The notes under the pieces were generated by a model. It was not told the origin of the DNA, did no database searches, and saw nothing but the letters and a program-made list of their open reading frames with translations. Position numbers and translations under genes: made by a program. This document shows, one piece after another, positions 1 through 8,978 of a stretch of 64,000 nucleotides of DNA. The DNA lies in assembly GCA_020849105.1 (NCBI GenBank), contig JADLGW010000056.1:156958-220957 (forward strand), read 5' to 3'. This DNA comes from Phycisphaerales bacterium. GTDB taxonomy: Bacteria; Planctomycetota; Phycisphaerae; Phycisphaerales; UBA1924. Every line of letters begins with the position of its first letter. Within the stretch, counting starts at the first letter, position 1.

Positions 1-219
1 CACCTCGTCGTAGTCGTCATACGGGTGCAGCGACGTGACGCCGTACCGCGCCCCCAGTTCCCTGAGTTTGCGGGCATCGTGCGAGAACAGCGCGACAACC
101 TCCGAGTTGCGCCGAGCATTGCGGAAGGCTGGGAGCGCGGCGGCCTGCGCGATGTATCCGAGGCCGGCAACGGCGTACCGAATCCTGCGGGGGCGCGTGC
201 GGCCGGGTTGAGCAATCAT
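1..219 (-). CDS. Gfo/Idh/MocA-family oxidoreductase, N-terminal part, cut by the window edge
   Basis: Only the first 73 residues are in the window and the frame stays open to the left edge. Residues 16-25 (AVAGLGYIAQ) form the glycine-rich dinucleotide-binding loop of a Rossmann fold. They are followed by a beta strand with VVALFSHD and then KLRELGARYGV, the usual order in this NAD(P)-dependent sugar/inositol dehydrogenase family. The start ATG (217-219) has AGGACGG a few bases upstream on the minus strand, which decides the start. The substrate cannot be inferred because the C-terminal domain is outside the window. Confidence 0.8.
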   Translation of the reverse strand, partial: MIAQPGRTRPRRIRYAVAGLGYIAQAAALPAFRNARRNSEVVALFSHDARKLRELGARYGVTSLHPYDDYDEV

Positions 220-687
220 CTTCCGTCCTCCTGCCCGGCCGCGTGGGCCATGGAGTCCGGGAAAACCAAAGACCGCCGGCGCCTCGTGTCGCGCCAACGG
301 TCTTGGATTCCCCCCCCTCCCCCGGACTCCACCACCTTGCTCACCCGCGCGCCGCAGGCCCGAAGAGCCGGACGCCGGCGCCCCCCTGACGAGGGGATAC
401 TGGACAGAAGGGGTAACGAATGTGTGAGGTCGCCGTGAAAATCAAAAAACACTGGGTCGGCTCCCCGGGGGCCGGCGGGAGAGCCCGATAGCGGGCTGGC
501 CGAGCGCACCCCAAACTCCGGCCCGCGTGAGTCCCGTGCCGTCTGGTGGGGCTTTGCGGGCGCGGCCGCGTGAGCGTCAAAGTCCGCCGAGCCTTTGCGG
601 GTTGTGCGGGTCAACCCCCGGCGGCGGCGGGTCGATAGGGCTAGGCCGGGAACCCGGTGGAAAGACACACGTCACGAGGGCGCACGC
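220..687. other. Intergenic region between the dehydrogenase and pilT, with one strong hairpin
   Basis: This 468-bp stretch has no convincing gene; the frames open across it have no family motif and poor starts. It holds a long imperfect inverted repeat at 266-306 (CCAAAGACCG, GGCGC, 8-nt loop, GCGCC, CGGTCTTGG), C-runs at about 311-322, and the short A-rich stretch 'aaaatcaaaaaacac' near 436-450. It must carry the divergent promoters for the dehydrogenase and the pilus genes, but I could not place them confidently. Confidence 0.5.
266..306. other. Imperfect stem-loop upstream of the dehydrogenase
   Basis: The arms CCAAAGACCG (266-275) and CGGTCTTGG (298-306) pair with one bulged base. An inner GGCGC/GCGCC stem closes an 8-nt loop. 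On the minus strand it lies about 47 nt before the dehydrogenase start and is followed by only four T residues, so it is a weak terminator or attenuator candidate. Its role is unknown. Confidence 0.45.
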
Positions 688-1743
688 GTGAACCTTGATG
701 AAATCCTCCGTGCGGCGTACGAGGCGGGCGCATCCGACGTGCACCTGATCGCGGGCCAGCCGCCGGTCATGCGCGTGAACCAGGTGATGACGCCCATGCC
801 GCGTCCGGTGCTGACACCGGAGGACGCCCGGGCGATGTTCGAGCACATGGTCCCCGGGGACGCCCGCCAGACGTTCGAGCGGCAGAAGGACCTGGACTTC
901 TCCTACGAGGTCGAGGGGCTGAGCCGTTACCGCGTCAACGCGCACTACCAGCGTCAGGCGATCGGCCTGGCGATGCGCTCGATCAAGACCAAGGTCCCGC
1001 CGCTGTCGAAACTGAACCTGCCGGAGGTGATCGCGCGCCTGACCTACCTGCCCCGCGGGCTGGTGCTGGTGACGGGTGACACGGGCTCCGGCAAGTCCAC
1101 GACGCTGGCCGCGATGATCCAGGCGATGAACGAGCGGTACAAGAAGCACATCATCACGCTCGAGGACCCTGTCGAGTACACGTTCAAGAGCGACAAGTGC
1201 GTGATCGAGCAGCGGGAACTGGGCGCCGACATGCCCACGTTCGCATCGGGCCTCAAGCACGCCCTGCGCCAGGACCCCGACATCGTGCTGGTGGGCGAGA
1301 TGCGCGACCTGGAGACGACCGCGCTGGCGATCAGCGCCGCCGAGACCGGGCACCTCGTGCTCTCCACGCTGCACACGGTGAACGCGAGCCAGACGGTGGA
1401 GCGCATCATCGACATGTACCCGGCCGGGCAGCAGAACCAGATCCGGTCGATGCTGGCCAACACGCTGCAGGCGGTGGTGAGCCAGACGCTGTTCAGCCGC
1501 ATCGACAAGCCGGGCATGGTGCCGGCGGTCGAGACGCTGCTGTGCACGCCCGCGGTGCGGAACCTGATCCGCGAGGCGCGGACCTTTGAGATCCCGAACG
1601 TGATCGAGACGAGCCGCGCGATCGGCATGTGCTCGCTGGACGCCTCGATCGCGGAACTGTACTTCAACGGCATGGTCAGCAAGGAGGACGCGGTGGCCCA
1701 GGCGGCCTTCCCGGACAAACTCGAGCGGCAGTTGGTGGCCTAG
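688..1743 (+). CDS. pilT: PilT twitching-motility retraction ATPase
   Basis: PilT is the hexameric cytoplasmic ATPase that depolymerises type IV pili. The 351-aa product has the normal PilT length. A Walker A loop GDTGSGKST is near residue 130, the Asp-box EDPVEY follows, a degenerate Walker B DIVLVGEMRD is near 198, and a His-box runs through SAAETGHLVLSTLHT. The PilT-typical AVRNLIRE motif is near 289. I chose the GTG start at 688, with GAGGG at 676-680, because it begins the conserved N-terminus NLDEILRAAYEAGASDVHL; the frame is open further upstream but that part is not conserved. It heads a pilus block with pilC and three prepilin-like genes. No PilB extension ATPase is in the window. 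Confidence 0.95.
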   Translation: MNLDEILRAAYEAGASDVHLIAGQPPVMRVNQVMTPMPRPVLTPEDARAMFEHMVPGDARQTFERQKDLDFSYEVEGLSRYRVNAHYQRQAIGLAMRSIKTKVPPLSKLNLPEVIARLTYLPRGLVLVTGDTGSGKSTTLAAMIQAMNERYKKHIITLEDPVEYTFKSDKCVIEQRELGADMPTFASGLKHALRQDPDIVLVGEMRDLETTALAISAAETGHLVLSTLHTVNASQTVERIIDMYPAGQQNQIRSMLANTLQAVVSQTLFSRIDKPGMVPAVETLLCTPAVRNLIREARTFEIPNVIETSRAIGMCSLDASIAELYFNGMVSKEDAVAQAAFPDKLERQLVA

Positions 1744-1832
1744 GCGGACGACGTGGCGGCGTGACGAAGCGGACGACTCCAGGAGCACGGTTGATGGGGA
1801 GACAGGCGGCGGACCCGGGCGAGCACGCGCTT

Positions 1833-1864
1833 CGTCACTCCGTCACCCCGTCACCCCGTCACTT
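1833..1864 (+). repeat. Four tandem 8-bp repeats between pilT and pilC
   Basis: CGTCACTC, CGTCACCC, CGTCACCC and CGTCACTT follow each other without spacers, ending 10 nt before the pilC start codon. The copy number could vary by slippage. There is no sign of a CRISPR because there are no spacers. Confidence 0.7.
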
Positions 1865-1874
1865 CTAGCAACCC

Positions 1875-3101
1875 ATGCCCAACTACCGGTACCAGGTTCG
1901 TGCGGGGAACGGGCAGACGCAGATCGGCGTGGTCGCCGCCGACAGCGTGACCACCGCGGCCCAGATCCTCCGCAACCAGGGGGTGCACGTGCTCTCGCTC
2001 ACCCCCATGGTGGGCGGGATGGCCCAGGGGGCGCTGGTCGCCAAGCTCCGCGAACTCAACGCCGGCAAGCCCAAGCAGAAGCACGTCCTGGACTTCACCA
2101 GCCAGCTCGCCGTGATGATCCGCGCCGGCATCAACCTGCGGGCCAGCCTGGACGGCATCGCCGAGCAGACGGAGCATGTGCAGTTCAAGAAGATCATCGC
2201 CGGGCTCAAGACGGACGTGGAGTCGGGCAAGCAGTTCTCCGAGGCGATCGGGCGCCACCCGAAACTGTTCGGGCCCCTGTACGTCAACATGGTGCGCGCG
2301 TCGGAGATGTCCGGCAGTTTCTCGAAGATGCTGGACCGTGTCGCGTCCTATATCGCGCAGCAACTGGAGACGCGGAAGATGGTGGTGGGGGCCAGCATCT
2401 ACCCCGCGATCATCGGCACCATGGCCATCGGCGTCACGATCTTTCTCCTGACGTTCGTGCTGCCGAAGTTCGCCGGCGTGTTCCAGGGCAAGGAGGACAT
2501 CCTGCCCTGGGCCACGAAGTTCCTGATGAACCTCTCGGACTTCATGGTCCACTTCTGGTACTACGTCGTGGGCGCGATGGTCGGGGTGGTCGGGCTTATC
2601 TACGCCTTCATGAAGACGGAACTGGGCGGCTTCTGGTTCGACAAGATCAAGCTGTCCCTGCCGGTGGCCAAGACCATGTTCCGGTCGCTCTACATCAGCC
2701 GAAGCCTGCACACGATGGGGCAGCTCATCAACGCGGGCGTTCCGATGCTCGACACCCTGGCGATCACCGGTGACATCGCCGGCAACAGGCTGTACCGCAC
2801 GATGTGGCGCAGCGTCTACTCCAGCGTCAAGCAGGGCAAGAAGATCACCACGCCGCTGCTGAAGACCAGGCTCCTGCCCCGGGCCGTGTCGCAGATGATC
2901 GCCGCGGGCGAAGAGTCCGGTAAGCTCGGCGAGGTCCTCGACGAGATCTCCGTCTTCTACTCCAAGCAGCTCAAGGATCAGATAAAAGCGGTCACGTCGA
3001 TGATCGAGCCCATCATGATCATCATGATGGGTACGGTCGTCGGCTTCATCGCCATGGCGATCATCCTGCCCATCTTCAAGATGAGTCAGGTCGTGAAGTA
3101 G
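1875..3101 (+). CDS. pilC: Type IV pilus inner-membrane platform protein PilC/GspF
   Basis: This 408-aa protein is the polytopic platform that sits in the inner membrane below the pilus and contacts the pilus ATPases. Two T2SSF domains can be seen, at about residues 70-190 and 275-400. Membrane segments are visible near 170-200 (IIGTMAIGVTIFLLTFVLP), 222-242 and 378-402 (IIMMGTVVGFIAMAIILP). Each cytoplasmic domain has the G-x-x-L-x-x-L/aGEESGKL type signature, here AAGEESGKLGEVLDEI near 340-355. It starts ATG right after the 8-bp tandem repeats with no clear Shine-Dalgarno site. It lies 131 bp downstream of pilT and probably shares its transcript. Confidence 0.93.
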   Translation: MPNYRYQVRAGNGQTQIGVVAADSVTTAAQILRNQGVHVLSLTPMVGGMAQGALVAKLRELNAGKPKQKHVLDFTSQLAVMIRAGINLRASLDGIAEQTEHVQFKKIIAGLKTDVESGKQFSEAIGRHPKLFGPLYVNMVRASEMSGSFSKMLDRVASYIAQQLETRKMVVGASIYPAIIGTMAIGVTIFLLTFVLPKFAGVFQGKEDILPWATKFLMNLSDFMVHFWYYVVGAMVGVVGLIYAFMKTELGGFWFDKIKLSLPVAKTMFRSLYISRSLHTMGQLINAGVPMLDTLAITGDIAGNRLYRTMWRSVYSSVKQGKKITTPLLKTRLLPRAVSQMIAAGEESGKLGEVLDEISVFYSKQLKDQIKAVTSMIEPIMIIMMGTVVGFIAMAIILPIFKMSQVVK

Positions 3102-3179
3102 CCGATGCTGGTGGCCGAGGCGGCGGGCGGGTGAGGCCGGCGGGCTTGGGTTCGCCCAGGAGCCGCCGACAGGAGCCCC

Positions 3180-3845
3180 ATGAACCGACTCCCCCCAGGC
3201 AACCGGACAACGCGGCGCGGACGACCCGGGTTCACCCTGCTGGAGACGGCGCTGGCGATGATCATCGTCACCACCGGCGTCCTGGCGATCATGGAGGCCC
3301 AGGGCGCCTTCATCCGCAGCAACCGCTGGAGTTCGCACGAGGCCACCGCGACCTACCTGGCGAGTGAGATCCGCGAACGCCTGCGCACGCTGCCGCGCCA
3401 CGACCCGGTGACGGGACTGACGCTGGGCGGCGGCGGTGTGGTCGTGGGGCTCGGCCCGGAGGCCGGCGAGGTCACGCCCGACGACTTCGACGATATCGAC
3501 GACTACAACACGGTCCTCTTCGGCGTCGGCGGAACGTTCGACGGGCCGATCGACTCCTTCGGCGACGTCATCCCCGAGATCGACCCGAACGGCGCTGTGG
3601 TCATGTCCGCCGGCGTGCCGGTGTCGCTCGTCGGATGGTCGCAGTATGTGCTGGTGGAGAAGGTCAGCCCGACGGATTTCTCCAACGTGCGTCCGTGGAA
3701 CGAGGTCACGGCCCCGAGCGGCAGTTTCCCGGGACGGACCGTGGACCAGTACCCCCTGCGGGTGACGGTCACCGTGTTCTATCAGGGGCCGTACGACGCG
3801 GCCCCGCAGGCGGTCACATCGATGTCATGGGTTGTTCCGTACTAG
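3180..3845 (+). CDS. PilV-like minor prepilin
   Basis: The 221-aa product has a type III prepilin leader: a basic N-terminus, then G/FTLLETALAM near residue 17, where prepilin peptidase would cut after Gly and Glu5 of the mature pilin is kept. The hydrophobic N-terminal helix includes IIVTTGVLAIMEA. The following region, with YLASEIRERLRTLPR, resembles PilV/GspI-type minor pilins. The C-terminal half is a predicted beta-rich domain ending in SMSWVVPY. AGGAG at 3171-3175 fixes the ATG start. It belongs to the pilC-prepilin block and probably helps prime pilus assembly or sits at the tip. Confidence 0.85.
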   Translation: MNRLPPGNRTTRRGRPGFTLLETALAMIIVTTGVLAIMEAQGAFIRSNRWSSHEATATYLASEIRERLRTLPRHDPVTGLTLGGGGVVVGLGPEAGEVTPDDFDDIDDYNTVLFGVGGTFDGPIDSFGDVIPEIDPNGAVVMSAGVPVSLVGWSQYVLVEKVSPTDFSNVRPWNEVTAPSGSFPGRTVDQYPLRVTVTVFYQGPYDAAPQAVTSMSWVVPY

Positions 3846-3882
3846 AGCATCGGCGGGGCGGTGAGGTGATGGGAGATTGACA

Positions 3883-6834
3883 ATGTCGAGCAAGGTCCGA
3901 GGGGTGCGGGCGCTCCTGGCGCGGGTTGGGCTCGGCGGCGAGCGCCGCGGGGTCGTCGCCGTCGTTTCCATGATGTTCCTGATCCTGTTCGGCTCCCTGG
4001 CCGCCGCGATGGCGATCATGAGCCGCAGCAACATCGTCACCGCGGCCACGCACCAGCACGTCACGCGGGCCCTGGGGGCCGCGGAGACGGGCCTGGCGAT
4101 CGCGCAGCGGCGCCTGTCGGAGGCCGTCTCGCGGTTCCCCGTGTCCAAGGGTGAGATCGACGCGAACTTCGGCGAGCGCATCTGGACCGGCGCGTTCCTC
4201 CCGAGCGACGGCGCGGTGCTGCCGGCCCTCCCGCCCACGAGTTTCGTCAACACGCTCGGCGACCCCGACGGTGTCGCCGAGGCGGTGGGCCAGGCGCACG
4301 CCCAGGACACGAACATCGTCGTCGTGCAGGGGGTCAGCCAGGTGACCATCGGCCCCGCCCCCGCCGGCACCGACCCGGCCGTGTACGACCTGGATAACTG
4401 GGTGCGCACCCCCGCGGTGGCGCTGACGGCGCAGTCCGGGCAGACCCCGGCGAACACCGCGTTCCAGGTGGACTATGCGCCCCTGGCCAGCGGCACCGAC
4501 ATCCGGGTCATCGTCACGGGTTACGACTTTGACTACGGGCAGGGCGGCAACCCCGTGACCCGCCGCATCATGCAGGACTTCCGCATCGTCAAGCGTGTGG
4601 ACGCCGCCGTGGTCAGCCCGACCCGCATCATGATCGGCAAGAACGTCATGGTCGAGGGCGACCTGGGCGCGACCTACGACAAGGTGACCACGCAGTACGG
4701 CGACCCGCTGGTCCTGCGGAGCGACTTCTTCGGCATCGACGCGACGCTCGACGGCTGGCTGACCAAACTGTTCAACGGGCTGGCCACCTACGACGTGGAC
4801 CAGGACAACCGCCTGCGCATCGGCCACCCCGTCGAGAAGCAGGGCCTGCCCGATATCGCCGGCACCGGCAGCCCCGGCGGCCCGGAACTCGACGTCACCA
4901 ACGACGGGTATGTGGATGAGTTCGACCTTTTCATGAAGCGCTTCGATGCCAACGCCGACGGCAAGGTCGTGCTGTCCGCGGCGCTGACGGCCGGCACCCC
5001 GGCCGCCGGAGTCGCGGCGGAGTTCACGGCCGACGATGACCTCGGCTTCCTGCTCGACTCCGCGATGCCCGACCGCAACAAGAACGGCATCTATTCGTTC
5101 ACGGACGTGGACGGCGACGGTCGGTTCAGCCCGGCCACCGACCGGCTCGACGACACGGAGCCGGCCTCGCTCGGCTCGCTCCCGCCGGAACTCCAGACCT
5201 ACCTCCACACCAGCCCCTCGCCGGACCATGTGTGGAAGGACCAGATCCTGGGCTACCGCGATGGGGTCATCGACGAGCGCGACCCGTACGCGAAAGTTCA
5301 GGGGAAACTGGTCTTCCGCACCACCAGCAGCGCCTGGACGGCCGGCCAGGGCAGTTACATGAGCAAGTTGCGCGGACCCATCCACCCGCCGACGGGCGAG
5401 GCCCCGCTGAAGTTCGGCGCCACCGGCAGCGAACTCCCCGACATCAACTCGGCGAGTTTCGTGAACTCCGAGACCGCCCTGAAGGCCGCGGCCGATGGCG
5501 ACGGGCGGACCTTCGATGAGCAGGTGGCGTCCAACCTGGGGATCTCGATGGCGGCGCTGGCTACCTGGACCGCCGCCAGCAACTCCGCCAGCCCCGATGC
5601 GCCCAAGTACTACCCGCTCAGCCCGGACAGTGATCTGGACGGCCGGCCGGACAACTGGGCCACCGCGACGTACGAGAAGACGCCCTACAACAGCCCGAAC
5701 TTCTCCGACTGGTACTACCGGCCGGTCTACGAGAACATGACGTTCCGGAACATCCAGATCCCGGCCGGGACCAACGCGCTCTTCAAGAAGTGCACCTTTG
5801 TCGGCGTGACATACGTGCGCTGCACGACAGACAACACCCATGTGAACTGGACGCTCTACGGCAAGATGAAGATGGATACCGGGAGCGGCAGGCCCGGGCC
5901 GGACCCGGAACGGCAGGTCTACGGCGACGCCGCGGGCGAAACGTCCTACCCGACCATGCTCCCGGCGTCGGCGTGCCCGCCGAACCAGATGATCCTGATG
6001 GCGACCACGCCGCTCGACAAGGGGGACATCCCGGCGAACCAGGTCGCCTTCGTCATCGGGTACAACAACCTGCCCGACCCCCTGGTTGTCAGCGGCAAGC
6101 GGATCACGGACACGAAGCCGCTCTCCAACAACTGCCGCTTCCATGACTGCCTGTTCGTGGGCTCGATCGTGAGCGATGCGCCGCAGAGTTACACCCACGT
6201 CAGGAACAAACTGCAGTTCACCGGCGGGACGAAGTTCGTCGAGAAGCACCCAACCGATCCCGAGGACCCCGCCCTCAACCCCGACCCCGAGGACGAGGGC
6301 GAGATCGCCAAGAGTTCGCTCATGCTGCCGCAGTACTCGGTGGACCTGGGCTCCTTCAACAGCCCGCCGACCCAGAACCTGGCGCTCCGGGGCGCCATCG
6401 TCGCGGGCGTGCTGGACGTGCGCGGGAACGCCTCGATCAATGGCGTCCTCATGCTCACCTTCGCCCCCACGGCCGGCCAGGCCCCCCTGGTGGACCCGCT
6501 GGGCAACCCGGTGGGAAACCCGTCACTCTTCAACGCCACGCTGGGCTACTTCGGGCCCGACGACGGCGACGATGAGTCGCTCGACCCGGCCACCCTCCCC
6601 ATCATCAACATCGCGGGCACGCCCACGAAGATCGTCGGCTACGACACCGACGGCGACGGCCTGCCCGACACCAAGCCGACGGACCCACAGCCCGTGGGCA
6701 GCACCCCGGTCCCGTTCTACGGGTACGGGCACATCAACCTCAGGTTCGACCCGGGCATGGTGCTGCCCGACGGCATTGTCATGCCGCTGCAACTGGATGC
6801 CCGTCCGCTGACCTACAGGGAGGCCTCCAAGTGA
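3883..6834 (+). CDS. Very large PilX-like pilus-associated protein with Ca-binding-type loops
   Basis: This 983-aa protein has an N-terminal transmembrane helix (about residues 25-50, VAVVSMMFLILFGSLAAAMA) followed by RALGAAETGLAIAQRRL, the layout of PilX N-terminal domains: no cleavable prepilin motif but a pilin-like helix. The long exported part has several acidic loops of EF-hand or thrombospondin-3 type, including DVTNDGYVDEFD near 337, DVDGDGRFSP near 408, DSDLDGRPDNW, and DTDGDGLPD near 920. Bacterial PilX-type proteins are usually far shorter. The ATG at 3883 is preceded by GGGAGA (3871-3876). It sits between PilV- and PilW-like genes and overlaps the latter by 4 bp, so it is probably a tip or adhesion component. 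Confidence 0.7.
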   Translation: MSSKVRGVRALLARVGLGGERRGVVAVVSMMFLILFGSLAAAMAIMSRSNIVTAATHQHVTRALGAAETGLAIAQRRLSEAVSRFPVSKGEIDANFGERIWTGAFLPSDGAVLPALPPTSFVNTLGDPDGVAEAVGQAHAQDTNIVVVQGVSQVTIGPAPAGTDPAVYDLDNWVRTPAVALTAQSGQTPANTAFQVDYAPLASGTDIRVIVTGYDFDYGQGGNPVTRRIMQDFRIVKRVDAAVVSPTRIMIGKNVMVEGDLGATYDKVTTQYGDPLVLRSDFFGIDATLDGWLTKLFNGLATYDVDQDNRLRIGHPVEKQGLPDIAGTGSPGGPELDVTNDGYVDEFDLFMKRFDANADGKVVLSAALTAGTPAAGVAAEFTADDDLGFLLDSAMPDRNKNGIYSFTDVDGDGRFSPATDRLDDTEPASLGSLPPELQTYLHTSPSPDHVWKDQILGYRDGVIDERDPYAKVQGKLVFRTTSSAWTAGQGSYMSKLRGPIHPPTGEAPLKFGATGSELPDINSASFVNSETALKAAADGDGRTFDEQVASNLGISMAALATWTAASNSASPDAPKYYPLSPDSDLDGRPDNWATATYEKTPYNSPNFSDWYYRPVYENMTFRNIQIPAGTNALFKKCTFVGVTYVRCTTDNTHVNWTLYGKMKMDTGSGRPGPDPERQVYGDAAGETSYPTMLPASACPPNQMILMATTPLDKGDIPANQVAFVIGYNNLPDPLVVSGKRITDTKPLSNNCRFHDCLFVGSIVSDAPQSYTHVRNKLQFTGGTKFVEKHPTDPEDPALNPDPEDEGEIAKSSLMLPQYSVDLGSFNSPPTQNLALRGAIVAGVLDVRGNASINGVLMLTFAPTAGQAPLVDPLGNPVGNPSLFNATLGYFGPDDGDDESLDPATLPIINIAGTPTKIVGYDTDGDGLPDTKPTDPQPVGSTPVPFYGYGHINLRFDPGMVLPDGIVMPLQLDARPLTYREASK

Positions 6835-7430
6835 AACACTCCCGCCGGGGCTTCAGCCTCGTGGAACTCCTCATCGCGCTGACGATCAGCGCCATGCTCC
6901 TGACCGCGTGCATGGTGGCCCTCGACGCGTCGTTCAAGGCCTATGAGGTCACGACCGACTCCGCCTCCACGCACGTCGTGTCGCGCATGGTCATGTACCG
7001 GACCCTCGCCATGATCCGCGGCGGGCAGGAGTTCGGCCCGTACCCCGTGGGGGTCATCAAGCCCACGCGCATCAACTCGAACTACATCGAGTTCGTGTCC
7101 TTTGAGGACACCGGCACGGGCGAGCGGCAGGTCACGCGGCTGGAACGTGAGGACGATCCCAGCGCCGGCGCCGGCATGTTCAAACTCATGTTCAAGCGCT
7201 GGGACTACCTGAACGGGACGGAGACCAACCACGTCGAGTACCCGATCCTGCGGAACATCATCGCGGCAAACTTTGAACTCGAGTACGACCGCGGGGCACG
7301 CCTCATGCAGGCCACGGTCGACATGACCGTCCGCCCGGACGACGACACCGCGACGAAGATCGAATCGCAGATGGACACGCCCGTGCTGCGCCTGGTCGCC
7401 TCGACCAGCCCGCGCCGCCTCAACGAGTAG
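6831..7430 (+). CDS. PilW-like minor prepilin
   Basis: This 199-aa prepilin starts at a GTG inside GTGA, overlapping the stop of the preceding PilX-like gene, so the two are translationally coupled; GGGAGG lies just upstream. It has a short basic leader and the cleavage motif G/FSLVELLIALTI at residues 7-18 with Glu5 present. Downstream sequence (SASTHVVSRMVMYRTLAMIRGG) resembles PilW/GspJ minor pilins. It is the last gene of the pilus block; its 3' end overlaps the convergent gene that follows by 11 bp. Confidence 0.85.
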   Translation: MKHSRRGFSLVELLIALTISAMLLTACMVALDASFKAYEVTTDSASTHVVSRMVMYRTLAMIRGGQEFGPYPVGVIKPTRINSNYIEFVSFEDTGTGERQVTRLEREDDPSAGAGMFKLMFKRWDYLNGTETNHVEYPILRNIIAANFELEYDRGARLMQATVDMTVRPDDDTATKIESQMDTPVLRLVASTSPRRLNE

Positions 7431-7992
7431 CGGGGGGCCCGGCGGCCGCCCCGAGCAGTTCCGCGATTCGTGCCCGCCGGTACCGATCGCTCGACATCAG
7501 GCTGCCGGTGGGCACCGACGCATCCGCCGGAGCGGGCGCGCCGGGCCGAGCCCCATCGTGGATGGACAGGTCCAGGGGCCTCAGGAAAACGGAATCCAGC
7601 GGATTGGCGAGCAGCGAAGGCGGCACCCTGCCGCGAGACCCGTCGAGGTCATCAGGGATATGACCCAGGTAGAAGACCGCGCCCGCCGGGATCAGCGGCC
7701 TTGGCCCTTCCCGTGTCCGCACATAACTGGAGCGCGGGAATACCGCGATGGTGGCGCCGCTGACGCGCACCAGCGGGCGCACGTCCACGCCGCCCCAGGG
7801 TGAGCGTTCCCCGAGCCGGTACACACCCTCGAACCCCAGAGGCTGGCGAAGGTCGGGCGGCACAACCCGCGGATCGACCGAACTCGGGCCGATGTCGTCG
7901 ATGCCTGGCGTTACGCGTTCCAGGTGCCGCTGCTGGCCGAAACTCGCCGCCGTGAAGGCCGCGGAAACGCCGAGGATGATCCACGCTCGCAT
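7420..7992 (-). CDS. Exported protein of unknown function
   Basis: This 190-aa product is not recognised. It begins with a likely Sec signal peptide (MRAWIILGVSAAFTAASFG, cleavage near residue 20) and is proline- and arginine-rich, with no cysteines and no enzyme motif. Its start lies 8 bp after the stop of the TonB-like gene, so the two form an operon and probably act together in the periplasm. It converges with the PilW-like gene and overlaps its end by 11 bp. Confidence 0.6.
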   Translation of the reverse strand: MRAWIILGVSAAFTAASFGQQRHLERVTPGIDDIGPSSVDPRVVPPDLRQPLGFEGVYRLGERSPWGGVDVRPLVRVSGATIAVFPRSSYVRTREGPRPLIPAGAVFYLGHIPDDLDGSRGRVPPSLLANPLDSVFLRPLDLSIHDGARPGAPAPADASVPTGSLMSSDRYRRARIAELLGAAAGPPATR

Positions 7993-8000
7993 CCGCCCCC

Positions 8001-8933
8001 CTATCCCCGGGTCAGCAGGATTTTGAAGGTCACCGTGACCCCTGCATCCGGATCCCCTTCAGGCAGGCGATCCAGGGCGTCGCCCCTGGCGGTCCACCGG
8101 AACAGCGCGGTCACAAGCGGCTCGTCCACGTCTACAAAGCCGGTCCGATACTCGCGTGTGCCGTCGGAAAGGAACCGCACATCGCCGGCCTTCCCGTCAC
8201 GCCGAAACGTGATCTGGAGCACCGGGTTCCCCGGCATCCTGGTCACCCGTGTCGCAACTGCCCATTCGGGACGCACGGTGGAAATCTGCAACCCCTTGGC
8301 TGAAATCACACCGCCCGGAACGACACTGACCGAGTCCTTGAGCGCCGCGGCCGCGGTCTCGCTGGTTGACCGCAGGCCGCGACCGGGCGGTGCGGATGAG
8401 GGTTGCACGGGCGGGACCGTTGCCGCGGGTACAGGAAGGGCGACTGCCTCAATCGGGACCGCCGCCACCAGAATGTTGGACGCCGGGGCCCCCCGTGTCG
8501 ACTCGGCCGCACCCTCATCGGGTGCGTGACCTTCCACTGCACGGTTCAGCGGCGCCGCGTCCGCCGGCCGAAGCACCGCGGCCGCCGGAAGCGGCAGCGG
8601 GGGAAGGCGGGGCGCTGCCTCCGGTGCTGCCCCGGGTTCCAGGGAGAGTTCAGGTTGCTCGACTTCTGACCGCGGTGCCTCAAGTTCCTTCGGCGAGTCC
8701 GCTCCGAGCCAGTTCACCGTGTCGATGGGCCGCTCACCGTTACCCAGGATAATCGTCGGTGCCGGCTCAGAAGGGAGTTCGTCAGGCAGGAGCGTGGTCA
8801 CCGCGTCCGCGCTGGCAGCCGCCCCCCCCGAGAGCGCGATCGTCCCGAACACACCGCCGACGACGACGTGGACACCCAGGCTCAGGAGGAGCCCTGCGGC
8901 GAGGTCGCGGCGGCTTGCGGTCGATCTCAGCAT
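8001..8933 (-). CDS. TonB-like periplasmic protein with N-terminal anchor
   Basis: The 310-aa protein has one N-terminal membrane anchor (about residues 12-38, LAAGLLLSLGVHVVVGGVFG). A long Pro/Ala/Glu-rich middle follows, then a C-terminal domain with PVLQITFRRDGKAGDVRFLS, a pattern like the TonB C-terminal fold. Classical TonB carries SVH in its anchor and a Pro-rich spanner; here a His sits in the anchor (SLGVHVV) and the linker is Pro-rich. No ExbB, ExbD or receptor gene is nearby, so the partner is unknown. It may transduce energy or simply span the periplasm. Confidence 0.55.
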   Translation of the reverse strand: MLRSTASRRDLAAGLLLSLGVHVVVGGVFGTIALSGGAAASADAVTTLLPDELPSEPAPTIILGNGERPIDTVNWLGADSPKELEAPRSEVEQPELSLEPGAAPEAAPRLPPLPLPAAAVLRPADAAPLNRAVEGHAPDEGAAESTRGAPASNILVAAVPIEAVALPVPAATVPPVQPSSAPPGRGLRSTSETAAAALKDSVSVVPGGVISAKGLQISTVRPEWAVATRVTRMPGNPVLQITFRRDGKAGDVRFLSDGTREYRTGFVDVDEPLVTALFRWTARGDALDRLPEGDPDAGVTVTFKILLTRG

Positions 8934-8978
8934 GTCGCGTTACCGGCAAAAAATGCAACTTTCGCCCGCGTGAAGCAT

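Noticed and set aside
266..306. Terminator
   Set aside because: The stem is strong, but neither strand has a proper T-run and no gene ends just before it.
25..438. Open plus-strand frame over the left edge
   Set aside because: It is antisense to a clear Gfo/Idh/MocA N-terminus and has no family motif.
1833..1864. Possible CRISPR array
   Set aside because: Repeats are only 8 bp, directly adjacent, with no spacers and no cas genes.
3814..6249. Long open frame antisense to the large PilX-like gene
   Set aside because: Arg/Val/Gly-rich with no motif; the plus strand has the membrane helix and Ca-type loops. Typical of high-GC antisense frames.
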